DNA from: Pseudomonas sp. AL03
GTDB taxonomy: Bacteria > Pseudomonadota > Gammaproteobacteria > Pseudomonadales > Pseudomonadaceae
Direction: 5' to 3'
Assembly: GCF_029960815.1 (NCBI RefSeq)
Contig: NZ_JASBRE010000001.1
Location: 1 to 64,000 of the forward strand
DNA length: 64,000 nt
A program made the translations under genes and the position numbers. Every line of letters starts with the position of its first letter. The stretch's first letter is position 1. The notes below the pieces were generated by a model. The model saw nothing but the letters and a program-made list of their open reading frames with translations, was not told where the DNA came from and searched no databases. Of this stretch, positions 37,482 to 47,161 are shown piece by piece.

Positions 37482-37832
37482 CTACTCAGGTGGGTCGAGT
37501 TGATCCAACGCTCGGTTCACCGCCAGCTCGCCCAGCATGATGACTTGCGCAATGCCCAGCAGGGAATTTCGACTTGGTCCATCCATATGGTCCGCCAGAT
37601 CCATGGTCATGACATTGGCCGATGCCAACGACTCACATGCATGGGCCAGCAGTGTTTCGACATCGATCTCAGGATTGACGATGAACATCCTGCCGAGCTT
37701 GCGCTCAGTGGCTTTGATGTTGAAGTGGAAATCGAGGGCGCGCTCGGCGGCTTCGTGGAGTTTTTTTGAGTTGAGGTTTTCGGACGGGGATGCTGGATCG
37801 GTATCCGGCGGATTGGGCGTTACCTTGAACAT
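37482..37832 (-). CDS. DUF6124-type small protein
   Basis: A 116-residue acidic, helical protein beginning MFKVTPNPPDTDPASPSENL, a start shared by a large Pseudomonas-specific family that I recall as DUF6124. No signal peptide or TM segment is visible. A GGAG lies upstream (minus strand). The gene is preceded by a long GC-rich leader with several hairpins. Function unknown; these genes are often multicopy in fluorescent pseudomonads. Confidence 0.75.
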   Translation of the reverse strand: MFKVTPNPPDTDPASPSENLNSKKLHEAAERALDFHFNIKATERKLGRMFIVNPEIDVETLLAHACESLASANVMTMDLADHMDGPSRNSLLGIAQVIMLGELAVNRALDQLDPPE

Positions 37833-37854
37833 AGATGGAACTCCTGGATTGCAA

Positions 37855-38010
37855 ATGAGGAGCCATCACCCTCGCTACCAAACGAAGGGTGGTGACCATA
37901 CGGAGGTTGGTAGACCGGTCCAGGAACCCGGCGCGTCCAAAGACGCCCTGCGCACGGCCACCATAAGAAGCAGAGATGACAACTCTGCAAAAGGCGGCGC
38001 AGTACGCCTG
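37855..38010 (-). promoter_or_regulatory. Structured leader upstream of the DUF6124 gene
   Basis: Three hairpins can be drawn in this stretch: TCACCCT with AGGGTGGTGA (37866-37895), GGCGCGTC with GACGCC (37930-37947), and GCAGAG with CTCTGC (37970-37988). Reading frames here on either strand carry no recognisable domain. It looks like a structured 5' UTR or small RNA serving the gene at 37482-37832. The 455-base gap to the next gene holds nothing else that I can support. Confidence 0.4.
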
Positions 38011-38287
38011 GAAAGTCCGGGCTACCAAACCCGATCACTGTTATTCAGCGACCGAGAAACGATAGAGCCCAGGCCCAAGGCGCACAAGCCGGCGGATTCT
38101 TACGCACCTGTAGGCGATGACGCAAGACGTTGTAGCTTTCATGAAGTAACGCTGACGGCCATTAAACAAACGCTGTCTTACGACCTGGCTTTTCCGATAC
38201 ACAATGCGATTAGTGTCGAGAGGACGCGGCAAATTTGATGCCTGTGCTAGTGTCGTCCGATCATTTTGACGAGCTGAGGAAGCGCTT

Positions 38288-38512
38288 ATGGCCAGCATCA
38301 CCCTTAGTAATCTTGACTCCCGGCACTTTAAGCAGCTGCGTATTTCGACAGACTGCAATGGCTGTTCGATGGAAGAAGAAGCACGCATGATTCTCGTGCA
38401 TGCACTTAATCAGAACGACTGTGCAAAGGGACGGGGACTCGAATCAACCAGCGGTTCAGAGCCGATGGTGGAGTTGAGTTGGAGCTGCCTTCTCGTTAGA
38501 GCGGGCATGTAG
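38288..38512 (+). CDS. FitA-like ribbon-helix-helix antitoxin, orphan
   Basis: A 74-residue protein. Its first 40 residues, MASITLSNLDSRHFKQLRIS to SMEEEARMILVHAL, match the FitA/plasmid-stability ribbon-helix-helix antitoxins, which bind their operon promoter and neutralise a PIN-domain toxin (FitB). The usual downstream fitB gene is absent; a nested inverted repeat begins two bases after the stop. The last 30 residues lack the toxin-wrapping segment that I would expect, so it may be a truncated or solitary gene. Confidence 0.65.
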   Translation: MASITLSNLDSRHFKQLRISTDCNGCSMEEEARMILVHALNQNDCAKGRGLESTSGSEPMVELSWSCLLVRAGM

Positions 38513-38513
38513 G

Positions 38514-38720
38514 CTAATGCCGATCAGTTAAGCCGTAACACGATCTGTAGCAGCTGGCGAAGCCTGCGTTCGGCTGCGTAGCAGTCGTGAAATCAGTCGA
38601 CAAGATGTTTCAGGAAGACCTTGCACTCAGGTTTTACGACTGCTACGCAGCCGAACGCAGGCTTCGCCAGCTGCTACAAAGAGCGTGTTTTACCTGCAAT
38701 TTCTTAACTGATCGGCATTG
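38514..38720. repeat. Large nested inverted repeat (REPIN-like)
   Basis: A 46-base arm at 38547-38592 beginning GTAGCAGCTGGCGAAGCC is complementary, with one mismatch, to 38632-38677. Outside it TAATGCCGATCAGTTAA (38515-38531) is nearly complementary to TTAACTGATCGGCATT (38704-38719). The inner arms resemble a Pseudomonas REP class; the outer arms suggest insertion of the doublet as a unit. No open reading frame lies inside. Confidence 0.8.
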
Positions 38721-38732
38721 GGCATATTGATC

Positions 38733-38756
38733 ATTCCCACGCGGGAGCGTGGGAAC
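38733..38756. repeat. Short palindrome, second copy of the GTTCCCACGC type
   Basis: ATTCCCACGC pairs with GCGTGGGAAC across a four-base loop. It lies eight bases beyond the stop codon of the chemoreceptor gene and could help end its transcript. Confidence 0.6.
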
Positions 38757-38763
38757 GGTGTTA

Positions 38764-40683
38764 TTACACCCGGAAGTGACTGACCATCATCTGCAACTGA
38801 TTACCCAACCGCGCCAGTTCAACACTGGATGCGGCGGTTTCGTCGCTGGCGGCGGCGGTCTGTTCGGACACGTCGCGCACGTTGATGATGCTGCGGCTGA
38901 TCTCTTCGGCCACGGCACTTTGCTGCTCGGCGGCCGCGGCGATCTGCTGGTTCATCGACTGGATGTTGGACACCGTGCGGGTGATGTTTTCCAGTGACAC
39001 GCCAGCCTTGCGAGTCAGCGCGACGCTGCTGTCGGTCAGGGCGCGGCTGTTGTTCATCACCGCCGACACTTGTTGAGTGCCGTTCTGCAGACCGGCCACC
39101 AGGCCTTCGATTTCTTCGGTGGATTTTTGCGTGCGCTGAGCCAGGCCACGGACTTCGTCGGCAACCACCGCAAACCCCCGACCGGCTTCACCGGCACGGG
39201 CTGCTTCGATGGCGGCGTTGAGCGCCAGCAGGTTGGTCTGTTCGGCCACGGCCTTGATCACGTCCATGACGCTGCCGATCTTGTCGCTTTCCTGTTGCAG
39301 CACGTTCATGGCTTCGGTTGAGCGTGCCACTTCGGTGGCCAGACGTTCGATCTGGGCGATGGCTTCGTTGACCACCTTGTCGCCTTCGCGGGCTTGGCCG
39401 TCAGCAGCGGCCGCCGCTTGGGAGGCTTCTTCGGCGTTGCGCGCGACTTCCTGCACGGTGGCGGTCATCTCGTGCATGGCGGTGGCCACCTGATCGGTTT
39501 CGATCTTCTGGCTGTTGACGCCGGCGCTGGTTTGCTCGGTCACGGCCGACAGTTCTTCGGCAGCGCTGGCGATCTGGGTGACGCCGTCGCGGATGCCGCT
39601 GATCAAGTCGCGCAGGGTCACGCCCATGCGAGCGATGCCTTGTTGCAACACGCCGAGTTCGTCGCGGCGAGTCACTTTGACGTCCTGGGACAGGTCGCCG
39701 CTGGCGATGCGTTCAACCACGGCCAAAGTGTCGCGCAGTGGGCCGGTAATCTGACGGGTGATGATCACGGCAGCAATGATGCCCACCAGCAACGCCAGTA
39801 AGGTGCTGATCAGCTGTAGCGTGCGAGCCTGGGTACTTTCGACGTCACGGCGGTCGAGCTGGATCTGATACAGCTGGTCGCTCAGGGTCACGATGGCGGC
39901 GCCCTGGTCGGTCATTTCCTTGCGCGCCTGCACCGCATCGCTGTTCGCCGCTTTATAAGCCTGCAAGGCGCTGCGATAGTGGGTCAGTGCGCTTTCCAGC
40001 TGGCGCAGGGCGTCTTGCTGAGTGTCGGCGAAATGCACGTTGAGGGGTTTCAGGCTGGCGATCGTCACGTCCAGTTGGCCGACGGCTTTTTGCTCGGTCT
40101 CGGCGTTGGTGGTCGCGGTGTAGCCGCGCACTTCGTAGCGGGCCAGCAAGAAGGCTTCCTTGGCCGCCGTGATGGCCTGGAATTGTTCGAAGCGTTGGTC
40201 GCTCAGAGGCATTTGCTGCACGCGGGTGTTGATGGCGTTGATCAGCGTGTTGGCGGTGTCGGCGTTGGCGCCCAAGGCGTCGCGAGCACTGTTACCGGTG
40301 CGGTACGCGCTGCGCATTTTGTTCAGGGACGTCTTGTAGGCATCGATGACGGCGCCTTGCTCTTTGAGCAGCTTGAGGTTTTCCGGGCTCTTGAATTTCA
40401 CCTGCAGCGCTTGTTGCTGAGCGGAAAACGCGTCGAGCGTGGTCTGGACGTTCTGCGCGGCGGTTTCGTCGCCGTTGGTCAGCATGTATTGCAGGCGAAC
40501 CACGCGCAGCTTGGTCAGGCCGGCGTTGAGCTGGGTGATGTCGCTCATCCAGTTGCTGCGGTCAATCAACCCGCCCAGGCTCGTCCAGCCGGTCAGGGCG
40601 AGGACGCAGGTCAGTGCCAGAACCAGGCCGAACCCCAGGCCCAGCTTCATGTTCACGCTGATATTGCCGAACCAGCTATTCAT
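38764..40683 (-). CDS. Methyl-accepting chemotaxis protein with HBM-type sensor domain
   Basis: A 639-residue transmembrane chemoreceptor. TM1 lies at residues ~10-32 ([20 protein letters not shown]). A ~250-residue all-helical periplasmic domain follows, whose length and pattern fit the helical bimodular (HBM) class exemplified by McpS. TM2 is near [20 protein letters not shown], followed by HAMP, and the signalling hairpin contains [20 protein letters not shown]. There is no C-terminal CheR/CheB pentapeptide. The start at 40683 ([14 protein letters not shown]) is chosen because the TM follows directly; a 904-residue reading from 41478 is an artefact. HBM receptors sense organic acids or polyamines; the ligand here is unknown. 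Confidence 0.92.
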   Translation of the reverse strand: MNSWFGNISVNMKLGLGFGLVLALTCVLALTGWTSLGGLIDRSNWMSDITQLNAGLTKLRVVRLQYMLTNGDETAAQNVQTTLDAFSAQQQALQVKFKSPENLKLLKEQGAVIDAYKTSLNKMRSAYRTGNSARDALGANADTANTLINAINTRVQQMPLSDQRFEQFQAITAAKEAFLLARYEVRGYTATTNAETEQKAVGQLDVTIASLKPLNVHFADTQQDALRQLESALTHYRSALQAYKAANSDAVQARKEMTDQGAAIVTLSDQLYQIQLDRRDVESTQARTLQLISTLLALLVGIIAAVIITRQITGPLRDTLAVVERIASGDLSQDVKVTRRDELGVLQQGIARMGVTLRDLISGIRDGVTQIASAAEELSAVTEQTSAGVNSQKIETDQVATAMHEMTATVQEVARNAEEASQAAAAADGQAREGDKVVNEAIAQIERLATEVARSTEAMNVLQQESDKIGSVMDVIKAVAEQTNLLALNAAIEAARAGEAGRGFAVVADEVRGLAQRTQKSTEEIEGLVAGLQNGTQQVSAVMNNSRALTDSSVALTRKAGVSLENITRTVSNIQSMNQQIAAAAEQQSAVAEEISRSIINVRDVSEQTAAASDETAASSVELARLGNQLQMMVSHFRV

Positions 40684-40923
40684 CAAAAGTCCTCCAGGGA
40701 CGTTGTGCTTCTTGATCGTCGGTTGGCTGGAAGATTGTTGTTTTTGGTCGCCAGCAAGGTGAGTAGCAGACCTGTATCGGCAGCCATTGCGAGAGCTGAA
40801 TGGTTTTTGCAGGACTGATGTGTAACAAGGCCTTTGTGTGGGCCTTAAGCTTTTTTTCACATGAGTTTCACCGGCTGCCGACGCCAGCCTCTCTACCCTC
40901 GTGGCATCGAATGAACGTGATGC

Positions 40924-41616
40924 ATGCCAGCGAGGCGGCTTGATGTGGAATTGAGACTGAGTGTGTTCGGGATAAAACGCTCGATTGATCTGAGCCGTTT
41001 TGCCCGCTATCGCAATGCGGCGGTCGTGCTCGCCTCGGCGCTGTTGGTGATTCCGCTGACGGTTTGGCTTCTGCATCCCGCCGCTGTACCCGACCTGGCC
41101 CACGGCAATGTGGCCGGCGCCCGGGCGTTGGCGGCCGGTTGGGCCAAGGGCAATGTGATCGTGCTGGTGCGTCACGTCGAACGCTGCGATCACTCCAGCG
41201 CAGCCTGCCTGAACGGTAACGATGGCATTACCGATCGCTCTCGCAGCGTCGCGGTGGGTGTCGGTGCACAGTTCGAGCAACTGGGGCTGGACAAAGCCGA
41301 CATCTACAATAGCCCCGTGATCCGTACAGCGCAGACCGCCGGCTACATGTTCAACAAGATCGGGGTCGGTGAAGAATGGTTGATCAATTGCAAGGGCACC
41401 ATGCTGCGCGACGCTCTTGCGCACAAGGCTGGCGGGCGAAACCTGATTCTGGTGACCCACAGCGAATGCATGTCGCAACTTGAGAAAGACCTCAAGTTGC
41501 CGGCCGCTACGCTCGGTTACGGCGCTTCCTTGTTCATTTCGACCGAAACGCCTCAGGCGCCGCGCATGCTCGGCTTCATCGAAGCCTCGGACTGGCGCTC
41601 GGTGACCACCGAATGA
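40924..41616 (+). CDS. Membrane-anchored histidine phosphatase (Ais-like)
   Basis: A 230-residue protein with an N-terminal TM anchor (residues ~31-50) and a histidine phosphatase domain. The phosphohistidine motif reads [13 protein letters not shown], the second active-site block is [10 protein letters not shown], and the second catalytic His is in [12 protein letters not shown]. The form resembles Ais/PmrG-type lipopolysaccharide-core phosphatases, which act in the periplasm. A PAP2-type phosphatase gene follows after 34 bases, which supports a role in envelope lipid or LPS dephosphorylation. The 240-base gap upstream to the chemoreceptor shows no gene. Confidence 0.8.
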   Translation: MPARRLDVELRLSVFGIKRSIDLSRFARYRNAAVVLASALLVIPLTVWLLHPAAVPDLAHGNVAGARALAAGWAKGNVIVLVRHVERCDHSSAACLNGNDGITDRSRSVAVGVGAQFEQLGLDKADIYNSPVIRTAQTAGYMFNKIGVGEEWLINCKGTMLRDALAHKAGGRNLILVTHSECMSQLEKDLKLPAATLGYGASLFISTETPQAPRMLGFIEASDWRSVTTE

Positions 41617-41650
41617 GTTTTTCCATCATCCCTCTGAATCAGGACACACG

Positions 41651-42484
41651 ATGCTGACTTCTTCCCGTTACCGCTTCTACTGGATGAACTTTGGCATTCC
41701 GCTGGCCTGTGCGGTCGTGGTTTTCCTGCTGTTCGACCTGACTAAAATCGACATCGCTTTCAGCGATCTTTTTTATGACCCGGTCACGCAGACGTTTCCG
41801 CTGGATCATGTCCATCTGTTCGAAAAGATCACCCATAAATGGGCGCGGATCATCCCGAACTGGACCGGAGAGTTAGCGATCGTCGGCGCCTTGCTGTCGT
41901 TTCTCTGGCCGCGTCTGAAGGCCGAAAAGCATTCGAGAATCATCGCGTTCCTGGAAAAAATCAACGTCGCGCCGGTGCTTCGGTTTGCCAGCAAGCACCG
42001 TCGGGACTTCCTTTACGTGGTGTTCGCGTTCTCCGTCAGCACCGGTGTGATCCACTACCTCAAGGGCCACACCAGCGTGTACTGCCCGATCGAAACGACC
42101 CAGTACGCGGGGAAAATCGAGCATAAGGAGTGGTATCAGAATTTCGATTTGCTGAAAGTCTCGGGCGACGGTCGCTGCTGGCCGGGCGGGCATGCCTCGG
42201 GCGGCTTCACCCTGCTGGCGTTGTACTTCGTGGCGCGTCGCTACCGCTGGCGCTATTCCAACGCGGTGATGTACGGCTCGCTGCTGCTCGGTTTCGTCTA
42301 CGGCACGACGCGGGTTCTGCAGGGCTGGCATTACATGTCTCACACCTTCTGGGCCGGGATCTTCGTGTGGCTGGCGTGTCTGCTGACGGCGCTGGCGTTT
42401 TATGGGCGAGCGCGGCTGGAGATGCCGGTGCTGCAAAAGGCTGAAGAACCGGCGTTGGTGGCTCAGCCTCAATCCGTTGACTGA
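41651..42484 (+). CDS. PAP2-family membrane phosphatase
   Basis: A 277-residue polytopic membrane protein of the PAP2 superfamily. The phosphatase motifs appear as YLKGHTSVYCP, PGGHASGGFTLLALYF and GTTRVLQGWHYMSHTFWAGI, giving the conserved Lys, SGH-like His and Arg/His pair. Family members dephosphorylate isoprenyl or phosphatidyl phosphates, or act on lipid A. It is probably co-transcribed with the histidine phosphatase. Its last 16 bases overlap the convergent hydrolase gene. Confidence 0.88.
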   Translation: MLTSSRYRFYWMNFGIPLACAVVVFLLFDLTKIDIAFSDLFYDPVTQTFPLDHVHLFEKITHKWARIIPNWTGELAIVGALLSFLWPRLKAEKHSRIIAFLEKINVAPVLRFASKHRRDFLYVVFAFSVSTGVIHYLKGHTSVYCPIETTQYAGKIEHKEWYQNFDLLKVSGDGRCWPGGHASGGFTLLALYFVARRYRWRYSNAVMYGSLLLGFVYGTTRVLQGWHYMSHTFWAGIFVWLACLLTALAFYGRARLEMPVLQKAEEPALVAQPQSVD

Positions 42485-44364
42485 TTATCCAGGGCAGACA
42501 TTGCTTCTGCCGAAAGCGTCGTCAGCACCAGGCGCGAGGCAAAGTCTTTGCACAGGTGCACCGTGTTGGTCGCGATTCGCTTGTGTCGGGCCTGACCTTC
42601 GGCTTCACCGCTATTGGGGTTGACGTCGAAGTGCGGAAAATTGCTGCTGGCAATGTCCAGGCGCAAGCGATGGCCCTGTTTGAACAGGTTGCAGGTCGCG
42701 AACGGTTCGATGATCACCTTGACCCTTTCTCCCTGTTCCAGTTGTTCGGGGTTTTCCCACGAGTCCCGGTAACGGCTGCGGCGAATTCCGTCGGTGATGT
42801 TCATCGCGTAGCCGTCGGGGTAGTCGGTGCTCGCTGGATAGACGTCCACCAGCTTGGCGGTGAAGTCGGTGTCGGGCGCGTCGCTCTCAATCCATAACTC
42901 GATGTGCAGCGGGCCGGCGACGATCAAGTCTTCGGTCAGCGGCGGAGTCTGAAAACTCAGTACGTCTGCACGCCCAGCCAGTGGCTGATTGTCGCCACGG
43001 GTGCCGAAAAAGTCTGGCCGCTCACGCTGATCAAAGGCGCCACCGGCGAACACCGGGGCACCGGAGGTCAGTGCTCCGCCGATGGTGGGTACCGGCTGGT
43101 CGGGATCGGTGCGATAGCTCAGATTTGCCTCGCGCACGCTCGGACGCTCTTGGCTCAAACACTGTTCATGGTCCAGGTACAGGCTGAGTGTCTGACTGCC
43201 CGGCAGCGGCCATTGTTGGCTTTGCAGCCAGCGACCGCCGTGTTGCAGTCGACCGTTTTCATCCGGTGTGCCGCTGCCGCCGCCCATCAAGAAGACTTTC
43301 ACTGAGGCTTCATGATCAGACGCTTGAGTTGGGGTGTCCTTGAGTGAGCGCTCGAACCACTCCAGCCGGCATGTCAGCCAGTTCTCGGCCACTTGACCAT
43401 CGAAGGTTGCGGCAGCGCCGAACTCGGCATTGCCGCTGTGACTGATGTTGCGGTCACCGTGCAGCCAAGGTCCCATGATCAGATGTTGCGGCGTGCTGTT
43501 ATGGCGTTTGAATGCGCTGAAGTTGGCGAGGGTCGAGCTGACATACGCGTCATACCAACTGGACATGAACAACACCGGGATATCCGGCAAGTCATCGTAA
43601 TGACCCTCGGCGTATATCCCTGGCTTACGCCAGTATTCACTGAAGCTGCCCTGGGCCCATTGTTCAAGCAGATAGGCTTCGTATTCAGGCACGTGACGGA
43701 TAGGCGACTGACCGGGCTGCCATGGCATGCGGGCAAACCATTGATGAATATCTTCCTGCTCCAGTGCTTCGCGGATCTGTGGATCGGCCAACGCAGCCGG
43801 GCTTTCCTTGGCTTGTCGCCAGGCCCAGGTCGCCTGCTTGAGTTCGAACGCGCCACCCTGGCGGATGCCGCACTGGAAAGCGTTGGAAAAACCACCCGAG
43901 TCCAGAACCATGCTGCTTAGGCCCGACGGATGCAGGCAGGCCATCGCCAGTTGTGTGTGGGCAGCGTAGGACAAGCCCATGCTGCCAATCCGACCGTTGC
44001 ACCACGGTTGTTCGACGATCCAGGCGAGTGTGTCGAAACCATCTTCACCTTCAGCGGTGTACTTGGTGAATATTCCTTCGGAGGCATAACGTCCGCGACA
44101 GTCCTGAAAGATCGCCACAAACCCTTGCTCGGTAAATCGTGCGGCCATTGCCTGGCGGGAAATGTGCTGGCCGTCGAGTTGCTTCTCTGAGCGCGAGGGT
44201 TTGCTCTTGTCGTAAGGCGTGCGCTCGATGACGACCGGAAACGGGCTTTCAATGTTTTTCGGCAGGTAAATGTCGGTGGCCAGATGTACGCCATCGCGCA
44301 TGGGGACTCGTTGGTCGCGCAGAATTTGCATGGCCGGTGACGCTTGTTCAGAAAGGGAATTCAT
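42469..44364 (-). CDS. CocE/NonD-family alpha/beta hydrolase
   Basis: A 631-residue S15-type hydrolase. The N-terminal alpha/beta domain begins with VPMRDGVHLATDIYLP and RTPYDKSKPSR, and the nucleophile Ser is in GSMGLSYAAHTQLA near residue 145. A C-terminal jelly-roll domain follows (LHIELWIESDAPDTDFTAKL). Family members hydrolyse X-prolyl peptides, acyl esters (cocaine esterase) or glutaryl amides. It lies 58 bases downstream of a YfcC-type transporter gene on the same strand, which hints at intracellular cleavage of the imported compound. Confidence 0.88.
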   Translation of the reverse strand: MNSLSEQASPAMQILRDQRVPMRDGVHLATDIYLPKNIESPFPVVIERTPYDKSKPSRSEKQLDGQHISRQAMAARFTEQGFVAIFQDCRGRYASEGIFTKYTAEGEDGFDTLAWIVEQPWCNGRIGSMGLSYAAHTQLAMACLHPSGLSSMVLDSGGFSNAFQCGIRQGGAFELKQATWAWRQAKESPAALADPQIREALEQEDIHQWFARMPWQPGQSPIRHVPEYEAYLLEQWAQGSFSEYWRKPGIYAEGHYDDLPDIPVLFMSSWYDAYVSSTLANFSAFKRHNSTPQHLIMGPWLHGDRNISHSGNAEFGAAATFDGQVAENWLTCRLEWFERSLKDTPTQASDHEASVKVFLMGGGSGTPDENGRLQHGGRWLQSQQWPLPGSQTLSLYLDHEQCLSQERPSVREANLSYRTDPDQPVPTIGGALTSGAPVFAGGAFDQRERPDFFGTRGDNQPLAGRADVLSFQTPPLTEDLIVAGPLHIELWIESDAPDTDFTAKLVDVYPASTDYPDGYAMNITDGIRRSRYRDSWENPEQLEQGERVKVIIEPFATCNLFKQGHRLRLDIASSNFPHFDVNPNSGEAEGQARHKRIATNTVHLCKDFASRLVLTTLSAEAMSALDNQSTD

Positions 44365-44421
44365 ATCAAAACCTTGTTGACGCTGGCACCTGCGGACAGC
44401 ACTGCAGGTGCCGTTGCACAG

Positions 44422-45870
44422 TCAGTAACCGGTGTTCACCGCGATGGCCAGAAGGATCATCGCCAGCACCATGTAGATCACGAATAGCGGCAGGATGTAG
44501 CGTGCCCATTGGCCCCAGCCGACTTGCGCGGTGGCCAGCAGCACCAGCAAACCGCTGGAGGTCGGCGTGATCATGTTGGTCAAGCCGTTGCCCAGCAGAA
44601 ACGCATACACCGTGGTTTGCGGGCTGACACCGGAGAGTTGGCCGAGCGGGCCGAAAATCGGCATGGTCACCGCTGCCTGGCCAGACGTTGAAGGGATCAG
44701 CACGTCCAACCCCAGTTGCGAGAAGAACATGCCGTAGGCCGACACCACCGGGCCATGATCACTGACCACACTGGCCAGGCCGTTGACGATGGTGTCCAGC
44801 ACCTGTCCGGTCGTGAGGATGATTTCAACGGCTGTTGCCAGACCTATCAGCACACCGGCAATCAGCACCTTTTTCATGCCATCGACGAACGCGTTCGCCG
44901 CGGCACTGGCGCCAAGACCTGCAATGACGGCGAAGCCGGTGCTCAGCAGCAGATAGAACGCGGAAAGCTCGTGGTACTTCCACTGCCAACGGGTCGAGGC
45001 GAAGACCATGAATGCGATGCCGCTACCCAGGATCAGCAGGTTTAGCATGTGGCGGATCGGCAATGGTTTGTGTTCGAAGCTGATTTTCGCGCTGGCGTCG
45101 AAACCTTGCTTGTGGATGCTCCACAGCACAAAGGCAATACCCACCGTCAGGAACACGGCGTAGGCCGCAATCCGCATGCTCATGCCGCTGAAAATCGGCA
45201 AGCCGACCATCGGTTGCGCGACCGATAGCACCACGGGGTTAGTGATGGATGCCAGGTAACCGATCTTCACCGAAATGCAGACGATCGCCAGCCCGATCAG
45301 GTTCGACAATCCCAGGCGATTGGCCATGGCCACCATCAATGGCACGATCAGGATGAATTCCTTGGCCAGCCCCATGAAGGTGCTGCCGGCCGAGAACACC
45401 AGCATCAGCATAGGCACCAGCACGTAGATGTTGCCCCGGGTCATTCCCAGCAAACGTTCGAGACCGGCGTCGATCACGCCAGCCTTGTTCAGAACGCCGA
45501 ACATGCCACCGATGAACAGCACCATGAAAATCAGCGCTGCACGCTTTTCGATGCCTTGAGGAATTGCCATGAAGCCTTCGACCAGTGACACCGGCCGGGC
45601 TATGGTGTCATTCGCCTTGCGTGGCTCCATGGAGAATAGCCGAGTCAGCGAATGGCTCTTCTCCAGTACCTGATAGGAGCCCGGCACCACCAACGCATTC
45701 TGGCGCTGGAAGGTGCCGGAGTTGACGGCATAGGTGAACGCCACTGCGAGCAGAACGATGCTCAGCAGGATGATCGCCGGGTTGACAGGTTTGCGTTGGC
45801 CGGTCTTGCCGGTTTCCACTTTCGTGGATGCAGTGTTCGGCTGGGAGATGGTGATTTGTGGTTCGGTCAT
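44422..45870 (-). CDS. YfcC/DcuC-family transporter
   Basis: A 482-residue inner-membrane transporter with about 12 hydrophobic segments after a 28-residue hydrophilic N terminus. It has the paired re-entrant-type motifs of the family: VFSAGSTFMGLAKEFILIVP in the first half and STSGQAAVTMPIFGPLGQLS with NMITPTSSGLLVLLATAQVG in the second. YfcC-type carriers are proposed to move amino acids, peptides or C4-acids. The gene is between lysR and the CocE-type hydrolase on one strand, which suggests a small catabolic operon. Confidence 0.85.
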   Translation of the reverse strand: MTEPQITISQPNTASTKVETGKTGQRKPVNPAIILLSIVLLAVAFTYAVNSGTFQRQNALVVPGSYQVLEKSHSLTRLFSMEPRKANDTIARPVSLVEGFMAIPQGIEKRAALIFMVLFIGGMFGVLNKAGVIDAGLERLLGMTRGNIYVLVPMLMLVFSAGSTFMGLAKEFILIVPLMVAMANRLGLSNLIGLAIVCISVKIGYLASITNPVVLSVAQPMVGLPIFSGMSMRIAAYAVFLTVGIAFVLWSIHKQGFDASAKISFEHKPLPIRHMLNLLILGSGIAFMVFASTRWQWKYHELSAFYLLLSTGFAVIAGLGASAAANAFVDGMKKVLIAGVLIGLATAVEIILTTGQVLDTIVNGLASVVSDHGPVVSAYGMFFSQLGLDVLIPSTSGQAAVTMPIFGPLGQLSGVSPQTTVYAFLLGNGLTNMITPTSSGLLVLLATAQVGWGQWARYILPLFVIYMVLAMILLAIAVNTGY

Positions 45871-46028
45871 GATTCTTGCCCTGGCTGGCAGGGCGGCCCT
45901 CGCGGTTGTTGTTTTTGGTGTCAGCTCTTGGTGAGGCAGACACTAGGGCAAACGCGAAAGCGCCACAACGTTATGCGTGGAGCGGGTTGAGCTATGCGTT
46001 TTGTCATCGGCCAAGGTCTTGATCGACG

Positions 46029-46934
46029 TTATTTGCGAGCGGCGGACGCTGTGCTCAGGTGCTGTTTGAGGTGTTCGGCAAAAGCATCGACAACCGCCTG
46101 GCGCGGCTCATCACGACGGAAGGCGAGGCCAAAGGCATAGGGCAGGGCGGGCCGAAACGGGCGGCTGACTATCGGCAGATGAGCGAAGTGGCTGGCCAGT
46201 AAACCGTTGACGATCGACACCCCCAAACCCTCGGCGACGAAGCTGCATGCGGCACCGACGGAGTGCACTTCGATCCGTACCAGCGGCGTCAGGTTCACTG
46301 CGCGAAAGACTTGATTGAGCTCAGCTCTCAGCGCCCGTTGGCGGCCCAGCAGGACCAGCGGCACATCACGTAAATGCTGAACCTCAATGAACGCGTGACG
46401 GGTCAGCGGATGGTCCGCCGGCATCACACAAACGCCTTCGGTCTCTAACACCGGCTCGACGTCAAAGTCCGGCAGTTCAGTGGGTAATCGTACGAACCCC
46501 AGGTCAGCCGAACGATCAAGCACCGCGCGCTCGATCATGTCGTAAGAGCCTGTCAGCAACTCGATGACAATGTCTTCGTGACTCTTGAGAAACGCGGCAA
46601 CAATCTTCGGCAGCAATTCTTGGGTCATGCTGGTCGGCACTCCCACTTTGAGCAAACTCTTGCGCGAGCGACCGACTCGCAATTCGTCGGCCAGACGCTG
46701 GATACGCTGCATGCCGTCCACCAGCCCTGCGACCTCGGTGAGCAACTCTTCGGCCTCGGGGGTGGCCATCAGGCGACCCTTTTTGCGCAAAAACAAAGCG
46801 AATCCCAAGTGTTCTTCGAGCTGCGTCAGCAAGCGGCTGACCGCCGATTGGGACAGGCCCATTCGCGTCGCCGCGCCGATGGTCGAGCCGGTGGACATGA
46901 TTGCCTTGAAGGCCTCGAGTTGCTTGAGATTCAC
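46029..46934 (-). CDS. LysR-type regulator of the YfcC/CocE/OprD group
   Basis: A 301-residue LysR protein. The HTH reads MNLKQLEAFKAIMSTGSTIG, AATRMGLSQSAVSRLLTQLE, and the effector domain shows LKVGVPTSMTQELLPKIVAA and SADLGFVRLPTELPDFDVEP. It lies upstream of the transporter and hydrolase genes on the same strand and divergent from an OprD porin gene 227 bases away. It may control both directions. The effector is unknown. Confidence 0.88.
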   Translation of the reverse strand: MNLKQLEAFKAIMSTGSTIGAATRMGLSQSAVSRLLTQLEEHLGFALFLRKKGRLMATPEAEELLTEVAGLVDGMQRIQRLADELRVGRSRKSLLKVGVPTSMTQELLPKIVAAFLKSHEDIVIELLTGSYDMIERAVLDRSADLGFVRLPTELPDFDVEPVLETEGVCVMPADHPLTRHAFIEVQHLRDVPLVLLGRQRALRAELNQVFRAVNLTPLVRIEVHSVGAACSFVAEGLGVSIVNGLLASHFAHLPIVSRPFRPALPYAFGLAFRRDEPRQAVVDAFAEHLKQHLSTASAARK

Positions 46935-47161
46935 GCAGGGATTTCCTTGGTTTCCAGAGACGCGACATGCCGCGCCACGAGCTTACGCATAGCCTGATGC
47001 GCTTCTCGCATAATGTTGTGGACGCGCCGATGAGTCGTTAGTGTCCGCCCCAATACGCCGCTGAGTCCAGCGCGATACCACATCAACATTGAGACATATC
47101 CCGTCAGCGGGACCTTTGCTACTGCCCATAAAATCGACAATACGGCGCTGAGGAAATGGTT

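Noticed and set aside
37537..38238. 233-codon plus-strand frame across the DUF6124 gene and its leader
   Set aside because: It is antisense to a gene with a family-typical start and RBS, and has no domain.
40684..41478. Upstream extension of the chemoreceptor to 904 residues
   Set aside because: It crosses the divergent phosphatase gene and puts about 265 low-complexity residues before TM1; the ATG at 40683 gives a normal receptor.
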